From Datisca glomerata (lineage: Eukaryota; Streptophyta; Magnoliopsida; Cucurbitales; Datiscaceae), in the NCBI GenBank assembly GCA_003255025.1, contig QANY01008723.1, forward strand, positions 1,550,001-1,614,000: a DNA stretch of 64,000 bases. The letters run 5' to 3'. Positions 49,901-60,765 of the stretch are shown here, piece after piece. The notes under the pieces are model-generated. The model was not told the DNA's origin and did no database searches. It saw only the letters and a list, made by a program, of their open reading frames with translations. The stretch's first letter is position 1. Every line of letters starts with the position of its first letter. The position numbers and the translations under genes were made by a program.

Positions 49901-52900
49901 AGTCAGTGACTTTGGGACAATGGCTCATGTAGCAGTCAAGAGGCTGGATCGTCATCACACACATGCATTTCCGATGGGGCTTAAGCTTAAATTTAAGTCA
50001 CTTCGTACCCAAATCCTTAATTCCTCTCATGTACCATCCTTGCTTGAGACATTTCCCATAGTTGATGGAGATGAGCGTCGACGTCTTATCTCGATCTCGA
50101 CTCCCATCCCTGACACTGCTAGTAATAATGATCAGATGGCCCTTGGCGCTCGTGGTTTCTCTAGTTCTCATCCTCCAGCTGGGAGGAAATTTTGTCATCA
50201 TTATGGGAACAATGGTCATATCAAGGATACTTGTTGGAAACTTCATCCCGAGTTGTGCGCTCAATTCCAGAAGAAGATTAATATACCTACTAGATCAGCA
50301 ACGGTGGCTAATACTTCTGTAGCCACCAGTAATTTGGTCGAGTCGTCTGTCCTCTCTCAAGTAGCAGCTTTACAGGCTCTGGTGTCTCGTCTTATGTCTC
50401 AACAGACTTCTACTATTGCTATTGCTCTTGTCTCTGATCCTCCTACCTCCACTGCCTCAAGTACTCCCACTGCAGTTCATATTCGTACTGAGTCACCTAC
50501 ATGAATTTTGGATTCGGGGGCAAATGATCATATGACTGGTGAGTTATCAGTTTTTTCTACACCATTGGAACATGTTAAAGGTTCAACACATTTAACTGAT
50601 GGTTCTCGGACTGTTGAGCAGTAAAGGGACTGTACAACTGTCTCCTGAAATTATTTGTACCTATGTTTTTCATTTGCTAAATTTGCTATGAACCTTTTAT
50701 CTGTTAGCCGCCTAGCCAAAGCTCTAGGTTGTGCTGTCATTTTTTGGCTGACTGTTGTTTTTTGCAGGACCGTCGTACGAAGAGGATTTTTGGCATGGGG
50801 TATGAGCGGGATGGACTATACTACTTTGGCGATCCACCTCCCCTTCAACCACCAGATCCTATTATTCAAGTTGCCTCTTCTATTATTTTGATTGATATTT
50901 ATGCGCCAGCTTGAGGGGGAGTGTTGGATAATATTGTTTATCTTTGCTTTACTTTTCTAGTATTTAAGGGTATTTTAGTACTTTTAGATTTCTTATCCAT
51001 GTGTATAAATACCACATGTACTTTCTAAATTTTATTAATTAATATAACTCTTTTAGCTTAGCTTTCTAGTGATGATGCATCATTCATCACACTATTATTG
51101 ATAGGCTGACATTTCCACGATACCTTAAACGATCAACATCAAATTATTAATTTTGGATCCACTAGCCAGGATAAATTCTTTCGAATAAGAAAAGCAAAGA
51201 CACGAGGCAGTGACAGTAAGACCATACCGTGCTAGAAGATATATCGCCTTTAGACACCAATGCACCAACTATGAATTCCAGAGCTGCTAAATCTCCAACA
51301 TTTGATTCTATGGCAAGGTTCAATAAAGATTTAGCAGTTTCTATTGGGTTCTTTCTAACAAATATTGTAACAAATGCATTCTCCACGGCTTCATAGATGG
51401 ATTTATCTTGAGAAAATACCTATAAAATCATAGAAACATGACAGAGTTCATATGTTGGCCAACTAAAAGATCCAAAAAGTAGATGGTATCGTGACAGTAG
51501 AGAAGAACTAAAACTATTGACTCTTAAAATCTGATTGTCTCTACTCTCAAGTCTAAAGTCATGAAAAGGAATAAACATAAAAGTTTACCACTTACCAGTG
51601 GCAACATCTTACGAAGGCAATCATCTGAGCCATCAATTTGGAATTGTCTACACCTCATCAACAAAAGAATTGTGTTCTCAACATCTGTGGCAGAAGATGA
51701 AGCCATTAACTGAATTAGTGTTGGCATTGTTGCTGCTATACACTTGGAAAAGCTCAAGCCAGTCTCAAGTGATGCAACCAAAGCCCTAGTCTGCTCCAAA
51801 TTTCCAACATCCAATACCGAAATATCCTTCTGAGCCACCACATCTTGCGTATGAAGAAAAAAACTATCAGTTGAACTCTCATGCTCCTGTGTAATCACAT
51901 CATGATCATTTGCATTATCAACTTCACCATCTCCACTATAGATATCATCAGTAGACTGCAAGCCATCTACAAAACTGTCTGAGGTTTTTGTTGGTTCAAG
52001 CTCCTTCAGCCTCTTCTTATACTGCTCTAAAGTTGCTTCAAATGTAGCTGTTCGGAGCTGTGGGCCAAAAGGGTTGTGCTGCAACATAGAGATGAGCAAA
52101 TGTAATGCAGACTTTCTGACTAGTGCACTCTTATCCTCCAACCTTCCAGCGGCAACTGCTGCAACCTCATTCCACAAACCCATAGAAACAGAATGATCTT
52201 CACATAGCTCAGCCCAAACCTGAAGCACGCGACTCCTAGTATAAGCTGAAGCATCTCGACAACGTTCAAGCAAGATTTCTAGCATAGCCTGTTTGGTTCT
52301 AAGACGAACGGATTTGGAACTCACTTCACCTTCATCATCACGAAAAGCTTTGGCAACCAACTTCCCCATAACCCCAACAAGCGCATTTCTTATTTTGTAA
52401 GATTCTCCACCAAAATGTGGGATCAAGAGTCCAATGTTTGTTGATAGCAACTTTGGTAACCGCTCAGCAAGTTCTACCAGAAAGCGCCCGATATTTTCAG
52501 CACCAACGGTGTCCTTTACATAATCTTTTGGGTTAGTTCTTCCAATCTCTCTAATTAGAGAGCTTGCAAGGTTTCCATCAGCATACTTCTTTTCAGCTTT
52601 AGTTACAGCATCAGCCATGTGGGTTACAACAAAATCATATTTATGAATTAGGTGCATGATTGAAGCACAAGACTGTGATGTGAAGTGGTATTTTGTAGCA
52701 CAAGCACCTATTATACGACATAGAGCATCTTTTGTTTCATTGTCTCTTAGTAGCACTGCATTCTCGAACATGGAGAATGCATTCCTGCAGGATTAAACAA
52801 TAGAAAAGAGTAAGATGATATAATTATAGAATGTATTTGCACCTACATAAATGCCCCACTTACTTTGCAACAAAAGATAGATAATTTTCATCTAGATTTG

Positions 52901-54566
52901 ATGAACCAAAGAGCAACGTGAGGTTGATATCTAAAGAATTGGCAATCAAATTGAGTATTCGACCCCTCTGCGGCTCCCAATTCCATGAGCTTAATGGGTA
53001 TTTCTTCCTAGTGCTCGTTGTTACCTAAAGAAGATGAACACGCTTCAGTGAAAACAAATATAGAAAACATAACATCAACTTCAGCTGCCCAAGACACGAT
53101 GCAGATTTAAGAATCCTACTCTGAGACAGACATAGTAAGAAATTACGTGTTGTGAGGTAATGAAGTAGAAATTAATACCTTTGAGTTGTTGTTAGAATTA
53201 ATGCTGGACTCTTCAGCAAGGACAACATTGAGGAGGAAAAATGTATATATTTTATAAACATTACGATGTGATGCAATCTGATCAAGTACTACATTTCTGT
53301 CATCATGACCTTGAGAAACTCGTGAGAGTGAATCAACATTCGGAAGAAGAACACTAAAATTGGATCGAAGACAATCCACAAGATTTATTTTACAAGATGG
53401 GAGCAAACAAGCATATCCTCGTATTAGTGAGTATACACGATCAAAGACATCCTGCTCTTCCACACAAAAGAGCTCCTTATCGGAGAGATCAAAGGATATA
53501 CCTGTTTAGACAACAAATAATACAAAATGGGTTTGCAAATGTCAATCAAGATGGAAGATGAATAAACGAAATATAGGCTTTTCTACAACTAAGCCAAAAA
53601 GACAAACCTTTGAAGTTTTCCATTATTCTCTTCATTCGGAAAATGAATATAAAATCTTCTTATAAAATGAACGAATACAATAGCTATGTGTCATATCATG
53701 TAAAAACTACATTTTAATGGGTTTCTTCGACAATCATGGCATAAATTTTATTTTTGTTTCTCTTTCCTCCTGACCCACATTTCTGAGCATTTCAATTTGC
53801 AGCAAAAGATTTTATTTTTGTGTAGTTTATAAAATGAATCAACTGGATATTCCAGCCTAAGGAAACAATAAAACATAATGCATATAGTTTCAGAATTTGA
53901 CCCTGTACTTCTTCATTCATAATCTCAGAAACGGAAGGAACAATGTAGGATTTAAACTTAACGCCCAACGTTGCTTCGACTCTAATATCAAACACTAAAG
54001 AACGAAAAATAAAACAACACAAAACACAGTGGCTTAACTCAAATTCAACTTATTACCCGTCAAATGGTTTTTTTGAGCTACTTTCAGCGTTAATTTGCAT
54101 ATCCACTTAGCAACCAAGTGAATCTTTTAAAAGCGTTCAAGGACCCGTTTTGCTTTGTGCGGTGCTGATACCAAACTTCAATTCGTTAAGGAGGCCATTA
54201 AAGAAAGGAAAGCTGAGATTTGCATTAGTTATCCAAACAAACCTCCAATCCCCGATTGAACAACTAAATTAATACACAATTAATTCGAGTTTATTTCTCC
54301 CCTCACATCGTCGAGATTTGCTAAAACAATAAGCACAAATCAGCTCCACTTACTTCAAACCTCCATCTTCTCTGCGACGAAACAGAGTCTCTAAAGAAAA
54401 ACTTGAGAACCCAGATTTTGTAAGAAAACTAACCTTTGACAAACTCTTCCAGTTCGGAGGGCCGAAACGAGGCAATGTCAATGGAGTTACGAACGCAGAG
54501 ACGATTGTCTCCATGTTCTTCTTCGAGCTCCTGTAAGGTTCGGGGGAACACGAATTGGGGAGCCAT
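44264..54566 (-). CDS. CAP-D2: Condensin I complex subunit D2 (CAP-D2)
   Basis: Exons on the minus strand: 54566-54434, 53501-53179, 53024-52864, 52784-51596, 51419-51228, 48468-47806, 47648-47472, 47052-46985, 46885-46663, 46588-46489, 46378-46263, 46196-46139, 45483-45332, 45125-44930 and 44427-44264. All phases agree and give about 1304 residues. It starts MAPQFVFPRTLQELEEEHG. HEAT-like helices fill the centre. The Cnd1 region at about 950-1115 has SEVVRSNCTIALGDLAVRFP and RKNAVLVLSHLILNDMMK. CAP-D2 is the HEAT subunit of condensin I that works with CAP-H and CAP-G to compact mitotic chromosomes. The last exon is uncertain. It may read to the stop at 44264, or splice at a donor near 44275-44285 to an exon near 44200. 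A copia relic lies in the intron 51227-48469. Confidence 0.94.
46934..46980. repeat. (GA)n microsatellite beside a CAP-D2 donor
   Basis: A GA run starts almost next to the donor of the exon 47052-46985. On the coding strand the intron begins GTGATATCTCTC and passes into CT repeats. The arrangement is the same as in NAC-alpha intron 1. Confidence 0.9.
48939..48943. repeat. Left target-site duplication GATGA of the copia element
   Basis: GATGA precedes the left LTR and is repeated after the right LTR at 51071-51075. Five bases is the usual copia footprint. Confidence 0.8.
48944..49094 (+). repeat. Left LTR of the copia element (about 151 bp)
   Basis: Starts TGTTGGATAATATTGTTTAT and contains TATAAATA at 49028-49035. 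It is followed at once by TAGTATCAAAGCC, a mutated form of the copia primer site TGGTATCAGAGCC, which pairs with initiator tRNA-Met. It differs from the right LTR by a handful of bases. Confidence 0.88.
49444..50504 (+). pseudogene. gag: gag of the copia element, broken
   Basis: It starts MSESSNVVVTAVAKP and contains several internal stops (near 49545 and 49610). The open part from 49836 contains the gag core LHVRWDKMAQHEP and a zinc-knuckle relic, CHHYGNNGHIKDTCW, where the second Cys is replaced by Tyr. It is clearly a dead reading frame of the copia gag family. Confidence 0.8.
50505..50914 (+). pseudogene. Protease and pre-integrase remnant of the copia element
   Basis: After a stop, ILDSGANDHMTGELSVF gives the copia protease active site (D-S-G). 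Downstream pieces NLLSVSRLAKALGC and GYERDGLYYFGD are the protease end and the GAG-pre-integrase start. Sequence then jumps straight to the polypurine tract, marking the deletion of integrase, RT and RNase H. Confidence 0.75.
50922..51070 (+). repeat. Right LTR of the copia element (about 149 bp)
   Basis: Starts TGTTGGATAATATTGTTTAT after the purine tract and ends AGCTTTCTAGT, followed by GATGA. It matches the left LTR closely except for a 2-bp deletion in the TATATAAATA region and a few substitutions. Confidence 0.88.
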
Positions 54567-54656
54567 GGAAGAATAGAGAGGGTCTATTCGGTTTTTGGTT
54601 TTGAATTCGCAGGTGTCTACACAGATTGCAAATGAATTTGAAAAAAAAAATCAGTG

Positions 54657-54665
54657 GGCGGGAAA
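54657..54665. promoter_or_regulatory. E2F consensus site upstream of CAP-D2
   Basis: GGCGGGAAA, which on the gene's strand reads TTTCCCGCC, stands about 91 bp before the CAP-D2 ATG. This is the canonical E2F/DP binding sequence. Plant E2F targets are mostly S-phase and chromosome genes, so a condensin subunit is a sensible target. Binding is inferred from sequence only. Confidence 0.65.
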
Positions 54666-55970
54666 TGCCCAGCCCGGAACGAATCGGGTCAGGACCAATG
54701 CCCATTTGCTAGTAGTTGAGTTGACACCCGATCATTCTACATCACACGTCACCGCGGTAGTGACTAGTGAGACTATTTTACACGTCACATAACAATTCTA
54801 AACTCATCAATATCTTAATTGAATTTTGAGTATATTTAGTCATTAGTCACAAGTTTACGGAATAAAACTAAATTGGTTGTTTTTACATCATTAAAATGAA
54901 TCAATCAACTTTTGTCATGTGAAATTGTGAAGCATTATAAGTATGATTAAATTACATTTTTCTTAAATTTTAGACTAATTAATCACATAATGTGTCAATA
55001 ATTCATCAATTGATATTTTATTATTTATTAATAATCCATTAATTGGTGTTTTATAAACTACTAATAAATTCATTTGTTGCTTTATTCTTTAATAAACTGA
55101 TTTTATCTCTTATGAGTTAATTAACTTACAAGTTATTTTTTTCTATTAAATAAAATTATTGTTACAAGAAAATACGCTTTTAGTTCATGAACTTTAATAC
55201 GTAGTTGTAGGTGCTCTATGCACTTTAAAATGGACAGAACTTTTGATCAGCTCCACTTTGATACTTTTGTCCATAATTATGCTACATCTGAGGTTCTTGT
55301 AAACACACTTCTACACTTACTTTTTAGTTAATCAAATTCATGCGCGACTATTTAAGCCTAAAGTATGTCTAAAAACCCTAACTTCTCCTGCTTCCAATGA
55401 ATGAAATGATGAATGATAAGATAAAGTATATTAGTATTAAGAAGGATTGGGCCGATGGACCCATAACCTAGGTGCAAAACCATAATGAGCAAATCTGTTC
55501 TAAAGGAAAATCGAAAAGATGGATGATTCAATTAAAAGGTATAAGGCTCACATTGTGGTTGAAGCTTCACTCAAAATGAGGTGAAAATATGAGAAAACCT
55601 TCTTACTCGTGGTGAGACTTGCCTCAATTGACTTGATTATATTGTCAATAGACACTAACAACTAAGAGAAGTTATTCCTTAATATGATAATTATTTATTG
55701 AAAGTATCACAAATTGATCAAATAAAATAACTTTCAATATTTTTTTAAAGATGGGTGCTATATAGGACAACTTCAACATTACAAACAAGCTAATTTATTT
55801 ATTATTATTACTACTTTATTTTTCTTTTCAATTTTTTATAAATCTCTGAATAATGTATTTATTTTAATATAAATATTAATTATATCAAATTGATTTAACA
55901 TTTACGAAACACATACTTTTTTACTAGTATTATTAAATACGAATATATAAGCCAAGTCACATATCTAAGA
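54666..55970. other. Intergenic AT-rich region
   Basis: No gene, domain or clear repeat is seen. Short variants of ATTAATTGGTGTTTTAT near 55000 are the only internal similarity. Confidence 0.4.
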
Positions 55971-58220
55971 CTGAAGATGAGAAATGAAAGATGTCTTTTG
56001 TTCCTTATGCAAGTGAGGTGGGTGAGAGAGGGAGAGAGAGAAGTTTATTTTCATTAATAAACAGAGGACTACACGTACAAGTAAAAGTCTAAAAATCTCC
56101 TCCGTTAAGGGGACGAGTCCCTCCTAGGATAACTTAAAGGTAAGAGACTTCGGTGGTCGTAAGATTTCCACAGCTTCTTTGAACTCTTCTAAGATCTCGA
56201 GGACTTTGGTTGCCCTGCCCTTGGCCTCAATCTCTTCCCCTTAAGGGGAGAAAGGAAGGAGGCACCCATCCTCGGGTTTGAAACGATCTCGTCGTTGGCC
56301 TACTCCCGATACATCAACCCACAACAAACGGTCGGTAGAGAAAATCGATGAAAGATCAAAATGAATGGTGGCACGGAAGAAGGAGATAGATTGTGGCCAG
56401 AAAAAGGTGCTTCATTATAAAGCAAATGACAAGGCTACTGGATGGATTATAGGCCCTTGATAATGGTAAAGTCTCTATTAGTAGGGGCGGATAGCCAACA
56501 TGGATAAAAAAAATACACCGAACAGGCTTATCGATGGCAGAAAAATCACAGCGAATGGAACATTTGTGACTTTGAGACATGAAATTTGAGAGATGATAGA
56601 GAATGAAGTGACAATCATGAGAGATGAGGGGCTAGTGACAAGGATCCCCCTCCCAATGGAAGTGACTATTGTTCTCCCAAAAGAATCGGGAGTAAAAATG
56701 ATTATGAGTAGGGATTTCAACTCTGTCAAGAAGGTAAGGATGAGGGAAATGAGAAGTAGAACTACCTATTTATAAGCCTTGAAGGAGGAAATTGCACATT
56801 TAATGGACATTAAAATGGGCCATGATGGCGACCGTTGGGATTACTCTACAATCAATGAGCGGCCATTTCACGATCCAATGAGAATATTCTAGAAGACCAA
56901 ACGGCAGAATGAAACAATGAGACGTATCGAGAAGTCAGGACTAAAAGAATAGTGACCCTAACCCTCGTCTACACATACCCATGCATCATTAATGCCCCGA
57001 GTCCCAAGGGGTTAACGATATCAAAAAGTGGAAAAGGTGAAATGATGTATACACGATAAAAGGGTTCAAATGATTAATTCCACTCGGTATAGTCTCCCTT
57101 GACGAATAAAACTTAATGTACAACAGTGAGATGCCCAAGGTAGGGAAGGTTTATCATTTCTGGTTAGCTCAAACGCATAGCTTGGATAGTGAAGTCTTTG
57201 GACCCGGGTATCAGAGACCACCCAAGTCATTAACTAAGGGCAATTGTTATAGGTGTTTTTCTAACCTCCAATAACCTGATGAAAAGTGTCACACTGTGTT
57301 AAGAAGCCTATGACAGAAGAGAGTTTCTAAGGAGAAGGATTAACCTCGACTAGTCAGCCTTCAGGAAGCTCGGGTTGCACAGATCCGAGCACATATAAAA
57401 GATCGAATTCCATGAGGAGAGCTCTGTTAACCCCAAGCATAAGTCCATCATTGCCCACCTAAAGTAGTACTCAATAGGTCCGATCACCATGACATGATGT
57501 CAGGATAGCCTCCATCCGGTCATCTCGACATTCAATGCATAACGCTTTATATCAATGTCACCTTTTTCTGTCCAATCAAAGACAGACATCATGTCTTGTG
57601 AGGTTTCTTCAGCACACCTCTGAGAGGATTCTTTGACACACTTCCTCCCACCGAAGATCCAGGTCTAAATACATTTACCAACAAATGGAAGAGGTATGCA
57701 TAATCTCCCTAAGGAAATAATGTAGGAATATTGACTGAATACTAACTTAGACATAGAAGACCCTTTATTTGTGTTTCACAGACATTCAGGATACGAGGAG
57801 CTCAACCCAGAGGGAAGACTATAGGAGAATGATGTTAAGGTTTTCGGGTGAAACAACCATCAAATAGAATATTTCGCGTGGCCTCTAGTTATTAGACCTT
57901 CATCCTACTTATCTCAATCGACCCCTTCCATGTCATAAGCATCTCCTCTATATCAACTCGGTGAACATTGCATCTAATGTAATCTATCCTCAGACTAATT
58001 AACATAGTGGAATATTCCTAACTTCTTAAACAAATATTCTCTCCTCTATAAATACCACTCAAACTCTTTAGAAATGTAAGTCTAACTTGGTCAAAAAATA
58101 CATTATAGAAATTTCGCACAAATACTTACTTAGGCATTGAAGGCTCTTTAGTAAGATGAACACCCTACTGGTGTTATCTTGTTGTTGAGTTATGACTCCA
58201 CTTTGTGTGTAGGAACATAA
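55971..58220 (+). mobile_element. Eroded 3' end of a second gypsy element (antisense gene relic and LTR)
   Basis: From about 57038 a purine tract (AAAAAGTGGAAAAGG) is followed by TGAAATGATG. A promoter-like segment follows with CTCTATAAATACCACTC (near 58037) and TTACTTAGGCATTGAAGGC (near 58126), which is the usual R-region wording of plant gypsy LTRs. An earlier, similar stretch (ACTTAGACATAGAAGACCCT) lies near 57748. Upstream, on the minus strand, TATAAATAGG (56774-56765) precedes eroded frames down to about 55990, like the antisense gene of the element at 16.7-27 kb. Neither the LTR end nor target duplications could be fixed. Confidence 0.4.
56765..56774 (-). promoter_or_regulatory. Antisense TATA box in the second gypsy relic
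   Basis: TATAAATAGG on the minus strand is a strong plant TATA sequence, and a broken antisense frame (56729-56478) begins within 50 bp. Position relative to the LTR mirrors the antisense gene of the Tat-like element. Confidence 0.4.
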
Positions 58221-60600
58221 AGCTATTCAGCTCAAGACATATGCACTTTCTAATTTGTGCAGCAAAAATTAGCTTCATATGTGGGAACTTACCTATAAGC
58301 CATTTTCAAATGTATTTCTTTAGTTTTGCACTGCGCTGTATGGGATTTAGGTGTAATTAAATACCAAAATCTCTTATTTTTTTATCCAATAAAGACCATG
58401 AATTCAAGTTAACAATCCTAATAAACATCAACCCTGATGGTGCATCATCCTTATCACCAGAAAGAACCTATAATATTCCCTGATATGAAAAAGGGAAAAA
58501 GGAAATTACAGAGTTGTATCTCTTGAAAAGACAATAAACGAAATGGCAAAGACATGATCCATCATGGACCAAGCCATAGTAGCAAGCGTACAAAAAATCC
58601 ATCCAAACCAATGGAGAACCACACATCCTCTTCCCTAAATCCTACCTAACCCCCGTGCATCATGCACGAAATATTATAGGTTTAATACACATCAATCTGA
58701 TGATCATATGTAGTCAGTCTGAATCCTAATTAGTCATGAGCTTCTATGCATGTCTACTGAATATTTTGATTCACTCGTTAAGGTTTGTTTGTAAAACAGG
58801 CTAGTAACTTTTGTTTTGGACATTCAGTGATGTGGATGGCTATGAACATGTTCGTACAAGATTTAAAATCCAAGCTTTCCTAACAGATCTTATATTGGTT
58901 CATTTAAGTGTTAATTCTGAAACTGAATGGTTATTGAGCTCGAATTTATAATACGATTATAAATTAGTCATTCACTAGTGAATATTGGTAAGGATCAATA
59001 GGTAATTAAAAGGGTAAAATGACATTTTTTACCAGCTCTAATTTTTGAACAAATAATTGGAGAGAACTACATAAAATGATTATATCAAGGAACTACATGA
59101 GAATACTCTGTAACTACATTTTATAATCTCTAATAGTACAATTCCCTATTTATAGTGGAATAATAATGAAATTAATAAATAAGATTATTTAATTAAAGAG
59201 TTTAATTAATAATATGGTTTATTTGAGTTTAAGATTAGAGGTTTATGTCCCCAGGTCACCGTTGTACTACGCAGTTTAAGGTATGAATATTTCAGGACAT
59301 ATAAAAATGACTCACTTACAAAAATAATTTTTATTCTTGGGCAAATACGTAATTATGAAATAATTATGTGTAATTAATTAATTAAGAATCAATTCATTGA
59401 ATTATTTATATATAAATTTCAGAAATTATATATCTATAATTACATCGATTAATTTTCTAATTATCGATAAGTGAGACATAATATCTAATTAGTGAAATTA
59501 GATAATTATAAATTTTAATTAGATAATAATTTGAATAAACTAAATCTACTATTTGTGAACTAACAGATAATTTATTTGATAGGGACAATTATATATGTTA
59601 ATTTTTAAATAATTGTACATATAATGGATTTTCCTGGACACGCTATAAAAATTTTAAAAAACAAAAAATCTGATATCTAAATATTTATCAGATTAAATTA
59701 ATATTTAATTTACAATAATTACTATGTGTCAATCACTGATTGAGAATCAGAGATTGACATGAAATATTGTAGTGTCATGTGACACTGCCGCAGTGGGGGT
59801 ACAATATTGTAGTGCCGCACAACACTACAATAGTGTCGTGGCACACAGTGTTGTGAGGCACTATGATAGCTCACGGCAACTGCAGTGCCGTGCGGCACTC
59901 CAGTTGTGAACAAATTGCAGTGGGTTCCACTACAATAATAATTTTGAAATTAAATATTATTTTCAGTTAATCCCTAAAAATATGATATGTCATTATCTAA
60001 TATATATATATNCAGTTGCTATCATGGTGATCTTTCTCTGTGATTAAAAGTTAATCAAAAACTCTGAAACAATAATCATCATTCTCATGTGTTGAGTACA
60101 TCTAGAGATAGAAAAATTATAGATTCAGGACTTTAGTAATCAGGATTCGAACTCAGGATTAGAGATACTAACTGTCATGATTCATGATTTTGATTTAGTA
60201 TTATGTGATTACTAACTTATTGATTCACAACTTGGATTAGGTTGAATTGATATTTTACTACATTGTCCATGAAGAAAGTTTCTTTTTACAAAATCTATTA
60301 GATTTTTATATTTTTTTGCCCACATGTGATTATTAAAAATCACTTTATCATAATAAAAATAAATAATAATAATTTTCACAAAAATACTTATAAAAATATT
60401 AAATATAAATATCTAAAAAGTTAAAAACAAATAATTAAATTTATTAAATACAATGAATAATAAAAAGTTAAAAATTAAACAAATAAATAATTATTTTTAA
60501 AATAAGTAACTAAATAAATATAACTAAAAATTACTTTGGCAATGGACATTTGGGTAGTCTTCATCCCGATATGGGTTACGAATCCCTAATTCGAGCTCCA
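58221..60600. other. Intergenic AT-rich region with one undetermined base
   Basis: No gene was found. Position 60012 is N, at the end of a TA repeat. The stretch 59760-59910 is unusually rich in short inverted words and is listed separately. The phrase GGATTCGAACTC near 60143 looks like a tRNA T-loop complement, but no cloverleaf can be built around it. Confidence 0.4.
59760..59910. repeat. Cluster of GTGCCGCAC-type inverted words
   Basis: The palindrome GTGCCGTGCGGCAC and relatives (AGTGCCGCACAACACTACAA, TGTCGTGGCACA, GTTGTGAGGCACTA) repeat on both strands in 150 bp of otherwise AT-rich DNA. The segment can fold extensively. Similar words occur near LTR ends of some plant retroelements, but I cannot assign it. 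Confidence 0.5.
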
Positions 60601-60765
60601 TAATCCAATTAAATGCTTAGGAGTTTTCCTCTTGGCTTGAGGACCTTTTCTCTCTAGGGTTTCACTTTAGATAACTGCTTCTTCTTTTTCCTTTTTGACT
60701 TAAGCCTTTGCATTTTTTATTCTCTCATTTTTTTCGTTCTTGGTTCTCTCTTTGTGTCTTGCAAC

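Larger units (their letters stand above)
48944..51070 (+). mobile_element. Internally deleted Ty1/copia retrotransposon inside a CAP-D2 intron
   Basis: Total 2127 bp with short LTRs, intact target duplications, primer site and polypurine tract (TTGAGGGGGAG before the right LTR). The interior codes for gag, the start of protease and a scrap of pre-integrase. Integrase, reverse transcriptase and RNase H are missing, so it needed another element to move. It stands in the antisense direction to CAP-D2, in the intron between exons 51419-51228 and 48468-47806. Confidence 0.9.

Noticed and set aside
60135..60160. tRNA-like T-loop word GGATTCGAACTC
   Set aside because: No acceptor, D or anticodon arm can be formed at the right spacing.
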